Assembly: GCA_963383645.1 (NCBI GenBank)
Contig: OY726561.1
Coordinates: forward strand, 137,764,227-137,828,226
Length of the DNA: 64,000 nt
Direction: 5' to 3'
Source: Muscardinus avellanarius
Taxonomy: Eukaryota > Chordata > Mammalia > Rodentia > Gliridae
The position numbers were made by a program, and so were the translations under genes. The notes under the pieces are model-generated. The model made no database searches. It saw only the letters and a list, made by a program, of their open reading frames with translations, and had not been told where the DNA came from. This document shows, piece after piece, positions 28,561-39,139 of the stretch (within the stretch, counting starts at the first letter, position 1; every line of letters starts with the position of its first letter).

Positions 28561-29091
28561 ACTGCAGACATTTAAGGACCTGCTAGGCTGGTAACACTTT
28601 CTGGGCTTCAGTATGTGGGACATGTCGGGGAATGACTTTTAAAGTGACAGCCCGTGTCCTGTAGCCAAACTTTGAGCCCCTCACCACACAGAGGGGCTTT
28701 GGATTTCGGTAATAGTGTTTGGGGGAAATGCATTTTTAGTGCATTGACTAGATAATGATAATCCATAACACTGCTCATTTGTAGTGGATCGATCCCAGAG
28801 CAAGAAAACTGTCTGTGGCAAATGAGAGCTATGGTAAGAGCCGTCTCTCCACTTGGGCTCAGTGTTTGAGTATTGGAGATGTGGGCGTCTAATAGTCAAG
28901 AGGAGAATGAGGCAGGAGTGCCCAGAACAGGGACTTGTTGGTCTAGCAACACTTCAGTTAGATAGGAGGTCTGAGTTGAAAAGATTCTTGAACAATAGAG
29001 TGCCTAATTAATTAGTAGCAATGTACCACCTGCCTGAGAATTGCTCAGAGAGCTGATTTTGAGAGTTCTCACACACACAGTGGTAGGTGAG
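28561..29091. other. No feature recognised (about 530 bp)
   Basis: No repeat family or exon supported. Confidence 0.4.
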
Positions 29092-29515
29092 TGTTATGAT
29101 TTGCATCTTGATGGACCCCAAAGGCTCATGAGTTTCAGGCTTGGTCCCCAGTGCAACAAAGTCCAGAAGGTGGGAGGGTGGCTTTGGGCAGTGATTGGAT
29201 CGCCTGGGCTCTAATATCACCATGGATCCATGTATCAATAGATACATAATTTGATGTCACTATTGAGAGGTGGTGGAGACTGAAGGGTATGGGGCTTGGC
29301 TGGAAGAAGGGTACATCTCGTCCCTGATTTGTTCATATCCTCTCCCTCTCTTCTTCTGTGACGCCATGAAGTGAGAAGCTATGCTCCATGACACCTTCTA
29401 CCATGATGTCCTTCTTGTCTCATTTCAGGCCCAAAGCACTGGAACAGCCGACTGTGAACTGAGACCTGGACACTTTGTGAATACTAATTTTACCACCATG
29501 GTCCTTTTTACCACC
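29092..29515 (+). mobile_element. MLT1 LTR (MaLR)
   Basis: TGTTATGATTTGCATCTTGA start, CTTGGTCCCCAGTGCAACA, GTGATTGGATCGCC, CCATGAAGTGAGAAGC, then CAGCCGACTGTGAACTGAGA, in the order of an MLT1 LTR. The 3' end is eroded. Confidence 0.85.
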
Positions 29516-29535
29516 TTCAATATGAGCAATTCTTT

Positions 29536-29929
29536 ATGCTTTTCTTTTTTCTTTTTCTTTTATTTTCTTTTATTTATTTATTTATTTTTTTTGGTGGTAC
29601 TAGGGGTAGAACCCAGGGGCTTTCTACCTCCAGGCTATACTCCCAGACCTATTTTATATTTTATTTGGACACAGGGTCTCACTAAGTTGCTGAGAGCCTT
29701 ACTAAGTAGCTAAGGCTGGCTTCAAACCTGTGCGATCCTCCTATCTCAGCCTCTCAAGCGCGGGGATTACAAGTGTGCGCCACCATGCCTGGTTTATGCT
29801 TTTCTTTTTTAGATGGGGTTTCACCAAGTTGCCCAGACTGGTCAGAAACTCATGGGCTCAAGTGGTCCTTTCCTTGGCCTCCCAAACACTGGGGGGTAGA
29901 GGCATCTGTCACTGGACCTCACTTGCTAG
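29536..29929 (-). mobile_element. Old 7SL-monomer SINE (antisense), split by B1-dID
   Basis: Body 29811-29929 (GATGGGGTTTCACCAAGTTG, CCCAGACTGGTC, GGCCTCCCAAACACTGGGG) is a primitive 7SL monomer, PB1/FLAM-like. GAGCAATTCTTT at 29524-29535 and 29930-29941 is its target duplication. A B1-dID landed in its T-rich tail. Confidence 0.7.
29551..29792 (-). mobile_element. B1-dID SINE (antisense), nested in an older SINE
   Basis: GGTGGTACTAGGGGTAGAAC, CCAGGCTATACTCCCAGACC and B1 end CACCATGCCTGG. A perfect 18-bp target duplication, tttatgcttttctttttt, lies at 29533-29550 and 29793-29810. Confidence 0.92.
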
Positions 29930-29941
29930 GAGCAATTCTTT

Positions 29942-30443
29942 CTGATTCTTCTTGTTATTCTCAGCAACTGGTAGGGACTCAAAAATGTTTGGTGACTAAC
30001 AGCTATTAGATAATTGAGTAAATGAAGAAACAGATAATGTAAGACATATAAACAAATGATGTACTGACATTATTAGAAGGCAAGAGCTAGATGTCCCATG
30101 TTTAGAAACCAACTTATCCCTGGTATTCTAAACAGTCCCTAAAAAGATACAACTTTTTTTAATTGAAGAAATATCCTTATTGCAATAGCTGGTAAAATAC
30201 AATATCATTATTTTACTTTTTTAAGTTTTACTTTGAAAAATTTTCTCTTGCTCTGACTCCCTTTCTAAAACTGTCCATGTGATAGTTCACTGTTATAAAT
30301 TCAAAATATCTTTATTTTTTCTTGGGATACAGCAGTTCAACCGTCTCTGGAAAGGCAGCTTTATGAATAAGATCAAGCAAGAGGTTGCATTCCTCCCCTG
30401 TGATGGCCAGCCTATGGGAGAAGTCCTTCAGCAAAGGCCAACA
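29942..30443. other. No feature recognised (about 500 bp)
   Basis: AT-rich unique-looking sequence. Confidence 0.4.
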
Positions 30444-30608
30444 AGCCGAGTGTGTTGGTGCATATCTGTAATTCCAGTACTCAGGAGGCTGACACAGGAG
30501 GATTGCAGGTTCAAGGCCAACCTCAGCAACTTGCTAAGACCCTCAGCAACCCAGTGAGAACTGTGGGTATAGCCTTGAGGCAGAGAGCCCTTGGGTTCAG
30601 TTCCCAGT

Positions 30609-30657
<49 letters not shown>
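30444..30657 (+). mobile_element. B1-dID SINE with (CA)n tail
   Basis: GCCGAGTGTGTTGGTGCATA start; the linker is lost, so the B1 part runs directly into TGTGGGTATAGCC. The tail is (CA)24 at about 30610-30657. Confidence 0.85.
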
Positions 30658-30659
<2 letters not shown>

Positions 30660-31607
30660 GAATGATGGCTAATAGATGGTGCTATTTAAATGACTCAGAC
30701 TTGTTATTCTTTTGTGAGATCCCTCAGAGCCATGAGGCCTTCTAGACTGGCTCCACAATTCCCCACTGGAGTTAATGTGCCTGCCCCCAGAAGCCACTTG
30801 TGTGACGGTGCAGCCATTTTTAGCTGGCTCCTCTTCCAGTCCTGCTTCCCCTCTCTACCAGAATGTCCTCTGTCACCTTCTACACGAATCCAAACTTGTG
30901 TTTGAATTCTTGGCTCAGATCTGCATCTGTGGGAACCCAAAGTAAGACGTCAGCCTAAGACAGATTTAAAATATACACACATACACTTACAAAAAAAAAA
31001 TCTGGCTTTCTTTTTCATTTAACAGTATGTCCTGTTCATGATATTAAGTTCTCTCAAATGTTTCTAAAGTGTCTGGGTTTTTGGTGTTACCTGGTGTTCA
31101 TTATATGGATGATCTAAACTCATGTATATAATAGCACATTTCGGTTACTGCCAGCTTTTCTTTCCAACTGTAATTGACCCAGCATTCAACAAAGCAAGTC
31201 AGGCTTTATTTCTTGGGTCAGAGTTACAAATTGATAAGACACAGATGGGTCATTTGTGCATGTGAAAAAAAAAAAAAAGATTAACAGGGAGATTTTTCCT
31301 ATGTCTGTTTGATGGTGTTTGAAGGTTGCTGTATAGCAGGGCCCTTGGATAAAAATCAAAGGACTCTTGATTATATTCTACTTAAAAGAAAATTAATTGC
31401 ACCCAGGCTTCCATTAAACAAGGTACATCTTTTCTTTGGGAAAAAAATGACAACTAAAACTCATTATGTAGTACTTGATGGATTTTGTTTTACTCTGGGC
31501 AAATTGGGCTTTCTGCTTTGAAAGGGCTGTATCTCTTCGATTTTAATACAATTAGGAAGACTTTTACAGTTTTACTCTAGCTCCCTGAAATGATTGGAGG
31601 CCAGTTA
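30658..31607. other. No feature recognised (about 950 bp)
   Basis: No gene or confident repeat. 31000-31180 has an old-L1-like texture (TTTCATTTAACAGTATGTCC) but is too diverged to call. A(16) at about 31263-31278. Confidence 0.35.
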
Positions 31608-31745
31608 GCTAACTTCTCTGAGCTCTGGATTCTTTTTATGTGTATGTTAGGGATAGTAATTGTTTTTCTTTAAGTTTGATGTCAGAATTAAATATTAAGT
31701 TGATAGAGTGTGTGGGACATAGTAATTGTCCTATTAGGATAGCAA
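31608..31745 (+). mobile_element. MIR SINE fragment
   Basis: GCTAACTTCTCTGAGCTCTGGATTCT-like core and GGGATAGTAATTG; diverged 3' half. Confidence 0.5.
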
Positions 31746-32004
31746 TTCTTACTTCACAGTGACTTCATTGTCATTGGTGAAAGGCATAGTGTACAATAAA
31801 GAGTGAGACCTAAGAAATACGACGGAAGTTGCAGGGTGGGACGTGCAGATGTCTGATTAGATTCAGAGGACAGGAATTGCTCACTGCATCAAAATGCTTC
31901 CTCTACATGTTTGATTGCACCGAAGGACCTGGCTCTACACCCTTACATAATCCTAGCCCTTCTACCTGAGTCCTACCTGTCTCTAGCTGGGCACATCTCA
32001 AAAG
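31746..32004. other. No feature recognised
   Basis: Unique-looking sequence. Confidence 0.35.
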
Positions 32005-32170
32005 GAATCAGCAGCATCAGGATCACTTGGGAACTTGTTAGACCCATGCTAATGATATGCTAATAACATGCTAATGACCAAGGTGCTTCCCTCCATGGGA
32101 CCTACTGAATCCCCGATTCTGGGGGTGTGGCCCAACAACTCCTGTCTATCTCTCAAGGAGATTCCCGTTA
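32005..32170 (+). mobile_element. MER5A-like DNA transposon (hAT-Charlie)
   Basis: GCAGCATCAGGATCACTTGGGAACTTGTTA-type text and CCCCGATTCTGGGGGTGTGG match MER5A. Within it an 11-bp unit (ATGCTAATGAT) is tripled at 32046-32078. Confidence 0.65.
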
Positions 32171-32352
32171 AAGATTTAAGAACCCTGAATCTAGCTTGAG
32201 TCTTTAACCTGCTCTGCCCAGCTCCTTCTCATGTAGCCAACTCCTGGGGACCTGCCTGGCTCAGGTCCCCCTCTTTCAGCCTTCCTTCTGAGCTGTTGCT
32301 ACTTATTTGATTCAACTGTGCCCTCCTTTCCATCTCTCTCCTCTTTCTTCTT

Positions 32353-32475
32353 AATTTTTTTTGATGAGGTCTCACTACATTGCCCAGTCTGGTCTTGAAC
32401 TCCTGGGCTCAGGTGATCCAGCCCTGCTCAGTCCCCCAAGTTTCTAGGACTATAAGCACACACCACTTCACCAGT
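32353..32475 (-). mobile_element. Old 7SL-monomer SINE (antisense)
   Basis: GAGGTCTCACTACATTGCCC, GTCTTGAACTCCTGGGCTCA and GACTATAAGCACACACCAC: a primitive monomer without an ID part. Confidence 0.7.
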
Positions 32476-32929
32476 TCCAGCTCTGATTTTTGATCTTGGG
32501 TCCCATTCTAAGACCTTGGATCTATGGCTGCTCTAGGCAACAGAGCCTGGTGCAGTCTAGCCCCTGGAACCTCAGTCTTCCTGAAGCCAGTCTAGAAAGT
32601 CAACATTTCTACGAGGTTGCAAGCCTGGAGGTGGTTGGCTTATCAATAGCCCAACATCTAGGCTTGGTCCTGCCCCAGCCTCTGCACTGAATCACTTGAA
32701 GCTAGAGAACTCCTGAACTTTTCAGTTTTGAGACCCCCCCAACTTTCTTGTTTGTCATGTTTTTTTTTTTTTTTTTTTTTTTGGCAATCAGCCAAAAAGA
32801 GATCTATAGCCAATGAATTCTGATATCACACTGATCGGTAATTATGGACTAAGCAGTGTGACTATACCTTAAAGTCATGTAATTCACTTAAGACGGTGAC
32901 TAAATTTAGCATGTGTAGGTTGTTAGGGT
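32476..32929. other. No feature recognised; T-run
   Basis: Includes T(24) at about 32760-32782 without an attached recognisable SINE. The remainder is unique-looking. Confidence 0.4.
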
Positions 32930-33250
32930 TTGGATTTAGAATGTCTCCCAGACCCCAAGGCAGCCATGTTGCAGGTGGGGCCTGGTTGCTGAGGGGGGTC
33001 TCTAAGGGTGTGGTCTTGGGGACTGTCTGTGTCTTCTCCCCTCGTTCTCACTCCCTCTCCTTCCAATTTTCATGATATGAGAGCAGAGTGCTTCTCTCCA
33101 CCATGCCCTGAACTCTGCAGAATTCACTCAGCCCAACATGGACTGAACCTTTTGAAATCTCCATAACTGTGAGCAAAGAAATCTTTCTTCCTCTAAGTTT
33201 TGGTCATCAGGTATTTTGGGTCACAGCAGGGAGAATGCTGACTGAGACAT
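32930..33250 (+). mobile_element. MLT1 LTR (MaLR)
   Basis: TGTTAGGGTTTGGATTTAGA start, CAGGTGGGGCCTGG, CATGGACTGAACC, and end TGCTGACTGAGACA: a nearly complete LTR with 5' TG and 3' CA. Confidence 0.85.
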
Positions 33251-33254
33251 ATAT

Positions 33255-33530
33255 ATTTGTGTGGCATAGTCTTTATAAACTTATTTTTATTATTAATTTT
33301 TATCGTGGGAAATTTACAAATGTTCACAGAAATGGAAATAAATAATGTGCTTCGGTTGCCCTGTTTGAACAGTTGTATTTTTCCAATCTTCTTTTATCTA
33401 TGATCTCTATCCCATTTTATTTTGCAAAAAAGTTTTAAAGAAAATCCCAAACCTTATGTCTCACTCAGATACTGCGCCTTTTTTTTAAAATTTTATATTT
33501 CCATTCCTATCTTAAAACACATATTTTCTT
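33255..33530 (-). mobile_element. Old L1M 3' region (antisense)
   Basis: TTTTAAAGAAAATCCCAAAC and the surrounding AT-rich text fit the reverse of an old L1 3'UTR. Low complexity limits certainty. Confidence 0.4.
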
Positions 33531-33532
33531 AG

Positions 33533-34135
33533 CCTGTCTAGGAAGCTATAACAAATACCATAGACTAGGTAACTTTCAAACATAAGTTACTGCTCACAGT
33601 TCTGGAACCTGGGAAGCTGAGCTCAAGGAGCTAGCAGACATGGAGTCTGACGAGAGCTCCATGCTCATAGATGCCATCTTCTTGCTCTATTTCTCATATG
33701 GCAAAGAGAACAAACTAGCTCCCTAAGGGGAGCCTCTTTTATAAAAGCATTTACCCCATTCTTTAGGTCTCAGGACCCTCAGGACCTAGTCACCTCCTGA
33801 AGGCCCCAGTTGTTAATTCTACCACATTGAGGATCAGGTAGTAATTGATTGATTGACTGGTTGATTGTACTGAGAATGAACTCCGGGACATTCTGCTTTT
33901 GAGCCACACCCCTCAGCCCAATTTTATTTTATTTTTAAATTTGGTAGCAGGATCTCACCATGTTGATAAGAGCCTCGTAAAGTTGCTGAGGCTGACATTG
34001 AACCTGTGATCCTTCTGTCTCAGCCTCCCAAGCATTGGGATTACAGGCACGCACCACCATGCCCAGAGAGGATCAGGTGTTAACATATATTTTTGGGGGG
34101 AGGAGAGTGGGGCACAAACATTCAGACCATAGCAT
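33533..34135. repeat. Ancient interspersed repeat, split by a SINE
   Basis: TAACAAATACCATAGACTAG, CACAGTTCTGGAACCTGGGA, GATGCCATCTTCTTGCTC, then after the SINE GGGGCACAAACATTCAGACC match a well-known old mammalian repeat that I do not name. Parts: 33533-33840 and 34068-34135. Confidence 0.65.
33841..34064 (-). mobile_element. B1-dID SINE (antisense), inserted in ancient repeat
   Basis: GATT-rich tail, CACACCCCTCAGCCCAATTT and B1 end CACCATGCCC. The target duplication gaggatcaggt lies at about 33829-33839 and 34068-34078. Confidence 0.85.
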
Positions 34136-34552
34136 GTATCTCTTCTGTTGCCAAGATTCCACTTTCGCCTCTGTCTCCTCTCATGAAATAGGAAATACAA
34201 AAGATTTCCCTATTATCTCTCCTCAGATTATCCCAGTGGTCATGACTCTACCCTCACTCTGCAGCCTATTCGGACCTCACACCCTCGGTTCTGCATTCCT
34301 GGGGGTGGGAGGATCGGTGGTAGATGTGGAAAGATAACAGGTACAAGAATGGGGTGTGCAGGGACCAAAGTCATCACTGGACGTTCTCCCAAACTTTCAC
34401 CCTATGAAAAATATCAACCTTCTCTCTCTTTACTCTTAGCTTTATGTATCATGTCACTCTAGAACTTCTTGGGTAACTATAGGTCCTCTGATTTAACTAG
34501 TTCAATATTCCGAGGTTTATGTGTGAAGATGCTGGGAGCCGCATGATAGAGC
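34136..34552. other. No feature recognised (about 420 bp)
   Basis: Unique-looking sequence. Confidence 0.4.
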
Positions 34553-34619
34553 ACGAGGGTTCTCAAACTTGAGTGCGCACAGAATTCTCTATAGGGCTCA
34601 TTAAAGCACAGATTCTAAA

Positions 34620-34835
34620 GCTGGGCGTGGTGGCGCACGCCTGTAATCCCAGCATTCGGGAGGTTGGGACAGGAGGATCGCGGTTCGTGGACAGCCTCGG
34701 CTACTTAGTGAGGCCCTTTGCAACTCAGTGAAACCCGGTTTCAAAATAAAAGAAGAAACAATAGGGCTGGGGGTGTAGCTCAGAGGTAGAATGGCCCCGG
34801 GTTCCATCCCCAGTACCGCAACAAACAAAAAACCC
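34620..34835 (+). mobile_element. B1-dID SINE, CpG-rich (young)
   Basis: GCTGGGCGTGGTGGCGCACG, linker TTTCAAAATAAAAG and GGGGGTGTAGCTCAGAGG; one of the least decayed copies. Confidence 0.95.
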
Positions 34836-34847
34836 CAAACAGATCCT

Positions 34848-35055
34848 AGCCAGGTATGGTGGTGCATGCCTGTAATACCAGTACTTGGGAGGCTGAGAGA
34901 GGAGGAACGTGAGTTCAAAGCCAGCCTCAGCAACTTATCAAACTCTCTCAGCAGCTTAGCAAGAACCTGTTTCACAATGAAAAGTAAAATAGGGCTGGGG
35001 TGTATCTTGGAGGTAGTATGCCTCTGAATTTTAACCTTTAGTACCACACAAACAA
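34848..35055 (+). mobile_element. B1-dID SINE
   Basis: GCCAGGTATGGTGGTGCATG, linker TTTCACAATGAAAAG, and a diverged ID part. It lies directly downstream of the previous SINE. Confidence 0.88.
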
Positions 35056-35210
35056 ATAACCCACAGATTGTGGGGATGGAACCCACAAATTCTTAGTTCC
35101 ACCCCAAGGATTTTTGGTTCAGCAGTTCTGGGGCAGGGCTGGAGAAATTGCATTTCTACAAGTTTCCTGGTGATGTATTGTTTGTGGTCCGCTGTTAGAA
35201 CCACTTAGAT

Positions 35211-35529
35211 AGGAACGTTTTTGGTTTTGCAAACCCAGGGAAGAGTCATTACTCTGTGACCTTGGGCAGGCCGTGTAGCCTCTGAGATCAAGTTTCCTCA
35301 TCTGTGATCAACTCATGCTCCTCTTTTTTCCTTTCCTAGTAATGACTTGCTGCTTTTAAGAGCAGAAGCTCTGGACTCCTCCAGTTCTCTCAGCTGTAAC
35401 TCAGGAGTGGTTTTACTTGTGCTCACTCTGATTCCTCTCAGAGCCCACTCGCATCTACACTGCAGAGCTTTGGGTCAAACTCAGACAACTGTACACAGAT
35501 TCCCGAAGTCAGTGTGGGGGTGGCTGTCA
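35211..35529 (+). other. Mostly unique; MIR scrap at 35240-35310
   Basis: CTCTGTGACCTTGGGCAGGC...GTTTCCTCATCTGTGA is a MIR core fragment; the rest is not recognised. Confidence 0.5.
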
Positions 35530-35660
35530 TGTACTCGCTCAATAAACACCTAACATTGTGTACTTACGATGTGTCAGACACAGTTCTAACTTCTAGAGAT
35601 AGAGCAGGCCATAAAACAGGGCCACTGTCCTGGTGGGATTTGCTTCTGTTAAGTAAAATG
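35530..35660. mobile_element. L2-type fragment
   Basis: AATAAACACCTAACATTGTG, GATGTGTCAGACACAGTTCT and TGTCCTGGTGGGATTTGC fit an L2 3' region. Confidence 0.45.
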
Positions 35661-35926
35661 AGATCATCATGGTGGGGCCCTGATGAAGCAGAAAAGAAAA
35701 ATGTATAAAAACGAGTCAAAGTCAAATAATGATCTTTATTATGCCCTCAGCTGTGGAGGTCAGAAATCCCAAGCCAGGTAACATAACCTGCCCAAGTCAC
35801 AGTGCTAAAGGCAAGGTGTTGGTAATCTCTACTTTCTGAAGACTTGAGGGGAGAAGCTGTCTCTGTCTCTTTTTTTTTTCCACCCTAGCTCACAGAACTA
35901 CATCCCTTGGCTCATGGCTTCTTCCA
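35661..35926 (-). other. Mostly unique; MIR scrap at 35750-35835
   Basis: AGCCAGGTAACATAACCTGCCCAAGTC-like text suggests an antisense MIR; weak. Confidence 0.35.
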
Positions 35927-36132
35927 TTTTTTGTTTTTTTTGTGTGTGTATTAAACTCAGGGGCATTCTACCTCTGAGCTACACCTCTAGCCCTTTTACT
36001 TTTTTGTTTTGGAACGGGGTCTTGCTAGGTTGCAGAGACTCAGTACATTGCTGACGCTCTCCTCATACCTGCAATCCTCCTGTCTCAGCCTCCCAAGTAT
36101 TGGGATTGTAGGCATGCACCACCACCTTTGGC
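35927..36132 (-). mobile_element. B1-dID SINE (antisense)
   Basis: TTAAACTCAGGGGCATTCTA, ACACCTCTAGCCC, and B1 end CACCACCTTTGGCT. Confidence 0.85.
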
Positions 36133-36489
36133 TCCTTTTTTATTTTCAAAGCCAGGAGCATGGTACCCTTCAAACCTTTCTCTCCCCTTGCCTGACTTCT
36201 GTCCCCTTGCCTTCTCTTTCTTTTGTTGTGTAGAGAGGTGAAGGTGGTTTGCAGCAGTGAAGACACAGGATGGAAGATGACCCTGGAAGTATGAGAAGGA
36301 TATTGAAGAACTGGGATCTCAGCTGCTGCAGGTGTTCCCTGAAATTGTTGAACAAGGAGCAGAACTTTGCTACTGCCCAGTGTTTTACAACCATTCTTCC
36401 CTCAGTTCTCACAAGAACCCTCGGAGGGAGGTTGTTTCGGTCCGCATTCTCCCAGCCATAACGTGAGACTTGACCATGCAACCTAGAGG
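36133..36489 (-). other. Mostly unique; possible MIR at 36340-36470
   Basis: CACAAGAACCCTCGGAGGGAG in the middle fits an antisense MIR; the remainder is unassigned. Confidence 0.35.
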
Positions 36490-36760
36490 AAAGAAGATTA
36501 TCTTATGGTTTCGGGTTCAGTCCATCTGAGGCCGGGGACCTTGGGTCTCAGGGCATGGTGGTGGGAAGTGGAGAGGAGAGCACATGGGTTGCGCTCCTCA
36601 CACCATGGTGGCCGGAAGCAAGAAAGAGAACGAGGGAAGGAGGATCCATTCATAATACCCCCAAGGCTGCACCCCCAGGGACTCACTTCCAGTCACACTC
36701 TACTGGCCGGGGTCACCACCCAGGTAAATCCGTACAATGGGTTTATACAACTCCTGGAAT
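36490..36760 (-). mobile_element. MLT1/MaLR LTR fragment (antisense)
   Basis: GGTTCAGTCCATCTGAGGC, CCATGGTGGCCGGAAGCAAGA-like stretch, GACTCACTTCCAG...TACTGGC fit a reversed MaLR LTR. Confidence 0.55.
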
Positions 36761-37439
36761 TACAGCTGTCAAGACTCAGTTATATCAGCGCCAAACACCA
36801 ATTTATGAGCTCTTCAAGGGACCATTGTATAGTTAACCACAACAGGATGCTGTTTTACGTATGAAAAGACCAAGGCTCAAAGTCCAGCCTGCGTTAAAGC
36901 TGTTGGTTAATCAGTAGTAACATCGGGCTGCTTCTGGAGCAGAAACCTAAGGAAAGCCTTGCTGCTCAAAATGACTGGCAGACCAGCAGCCTTGATCTCC
37001 TCCGAGGTGACCTGCCCAGGACTTTCTCACACCTCCACACAGTGGGCCCATCACCGAAGCAGCAAGTTCTGCAAAAGAGGAAGAATTCGTTCGTGAGACA
37101 GTGACCATGTGGAGGTGAGTGAGCTAGCCACAGCTCTGCCTCCCTTGAGGAGAATTCAGGGGACTTATGGGATAAAGAAGCAGGGTGGCCTGGGGTTTTG
37201 GGGGAGGTGGCCAGGTGATTGGAGGTAGGGTATGGGACGTAACTGATGGTCTGAGCATGTGCTCATTCAAACCTCGTGGCTCCTTGTGAGAGGCACATTG
37301 AGAACATGGTGTTCTCATCAGCCTTAGAGGGTGGACGTCAAGAGGTCCGAGTCACCTGCATGCTCCTGAGAAACACTTTAAGCAGCCATGACTGTTGTGA
37401 CTCCCATTTCATACGTACCTTGTAGAGCAAAGTGAATGG

Positions 37440-37440
<1 letters not shown>
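36761..37440. other. No feature recognised (680 bp)
   Basis: Unique-looking sequence without supported coding potential. Confidence 0.4.
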
Positions 37441-37495
<55 letters not shown>

Positions 37496-37498
37496 TAA
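37441..37498. repeat. (AT)n microsatellite then T-run
   Basis: About 46 bp alternating AT followed by T(11). Confidence 0.95.
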
Positions 37499-37594
37499 CT
37501 AGGTGATCTCCAAAATTGGTGGTAAAAACAAGAAACTAAAAACAAGCTAGAAGGTTGGTTCAGGTTATTCTTCTTCCACCAGGAACTTGCTAGA

Positions 37595-37690
37595 AATGGC
37601 AAACCTCATTCTCCACCCTAGACCTTCTGAAGCACACTCTGCTTTTTAATCAGAGTCCCCAATACATTAAAGTTTGGGAAACACCGCTGC
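37595..37690 (-). mobile_element. MER5-type fragment (antisense)
   Basis: CCTAGACCTTCTGAAGCACA, TTTTTAATCAGAGTCCCCAA and AAAGTTTGGGAAACACCG fit a reversed MER5A end. Confidence 0.5.
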
Positions 37691-38239
37691 CAGTTACTGC
37701 CCTTGAGATGCAGTGGAGGCTGGCTGAACAGTTCTTTATTTTTTATGGTTAAGTAAGAGAAAGTCAAGCTAGTCTATTAAGACGTCATTTGTCTAAGCAA
37801 ATAATAATTAAGAAAAAAAACAACCACCTCTTCAAGTTTGTGTCTCCTGGTGTAAAGAAGGACACCACAGGGTATTTTAAATAATCGTTGCTCGTCTTTG
37901 GCTGCTGAGATATTTGCTGAGTCGGTTACTTATCGTCTCTGTGTGCTGCAAGGTCCTGCGTCATAAATTATGGAAGAGGGAGTTATTAAATACCAACTCT
38001 TTCCCTTCCAGAAGAGGCTGGTGTTAGGTATATTTGGGGCACTCCAGTCACCACTGAGCAAGTGAGGAGAGAGACTCTTCCATGATTATTGTGCTTATAG
38101 GAGATGTGTTTTGTAGAAGTCCCCTGCCTCGCCCACCTCAGATCCTCCTTAGGCTAGTAAATTCCTTTACACTTGAGTATGTGGTTTTAGCTGATTCAAG
38201 GATTGAAATAATAGGATGAAAGATGGTCAGGAGAGAGTG
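37691..38239. other. No feature recognised (550 bp)
   Basis: Unique-looking sequence. Confidence 0.4.
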
Positions 38240-38336
38240 CCTCTCATGGACCACTTGCATGAGAATTACCTAGTGTTGTTTTAAAAAATGTAGTTCTTTG
38301 GGCCCCGCTTGGAAAATTAGAGTCTCTATGTGTTAT
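38240..38336 (+). mobile_element. MER5-type fragment
   Basis: GGACCACTTGCATGAGAATTACCT-type text and TTTGGGCCCCGC fit MER5A. Confidence 0.5.
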
Positions 38337-38369
38337 ATTAAAATTTTTTATTTTATTTATTATTTATTT

Positions 38370-38573
38370 TTTAATAAATGCTGGGAATTGAACACAGGGA
38401 CATTCTACCTTTAAGCTACACCCCCATTCCTACTTTATTTTTTTAAGAAAACAATTGGAAACAGGGTCTCGCTAAATTTTTGAGAGCATCCCTAAGTTGC
38501 TGAGGCTAGCCTTGAACCTGGGATCCTTCTGTTTCAGTACTGGGATCAGAGGTGTGCACCATTGTTCCTGGCA
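38370..38573 (-). mobile_element. B1-dID SINE (antisense), diverged
   Basis: GCTGGGAATTGAACACAGGG, ATTGGAAACAGGGTCTCGC, and B1 end TGTTCCTGGC. Confidence 0.82.
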
Positions 38574-38918
38574 AAAAGCGCAAATTTTAACAAACATGCC
38601 TAGAATATGGAGCCAGGGCTACCACCTGCTCCGTGTGACCCACTTTGTCCTGACTCACCAGCTCGCCCTCCTGACTTCACCTCCTCTTTCCCACCCACCC
38701 GCCTGGGCATTGCCTCTTCCCGGAGGTAACTGGCTCTCCTTCAGGCTCAGTGCTCCTCGTTTAGGAGTAGAGCTAATTATATAAACTGGTTATTATATTG
38801 TATAAGCTAATCTTCCCGAGTTATCACTAATAACCATCAGGATGGACCCCTGTCATTGTAGGGATGAGGGATCCAAAACAGAGTAGTGCCGTGACTTGCC
38901 TAAAATTGTAGTGTCCAT

Positions 38919-39097
38919 ATATATATATATATATATATATCTTATTTCTATTTATTTCTATTTCCTATTTATTTCAATCTCTTGCTCTCTTTCTCTGTGT
39001 GTTGTAAGTTTGAATTATATATAATTAATAAATTAGCAAATTATATATATATATAGTTTTATAGAGAGACAGAAAGAGATGGAAATAATAATATGTA

Positions 39098-39137
<40 letters not shown>
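38919..39137. repeat. Cluster of (AT)n tracts
   Basis: (AT)11 at 38919-38940, a shorter AT run at 39041-39053 and (AT)n at about 39101-39136, separated by AT-rich sequence. Confidence 0.9.

Positions 39138-39139
<2 letters not shown>

Larger units (their letters stand above)
34553..35210 (+). mobile_element. MER5A-like DNA transposon split by two SINEs
   Basis: Left part 34553-34619 (GGTTCTCAAACTTGAGTGCG), right part about 35095-35210 (TTGGTTCAGCAGTTCTGGGG, ATTGCATTTCTACAAGTTTC, GTTAGAACCACTTA). Terminal inverted repeats GGTTCTCAAACTT and AGAACCACT are visible. Confidence 0.8.

Noticed and set aside
34601..35086. 161-codon minus-strand frame
   Set aside because: It runs through two adjacent B1-dID SINEs in antisense; the peptide is repeat-derived.
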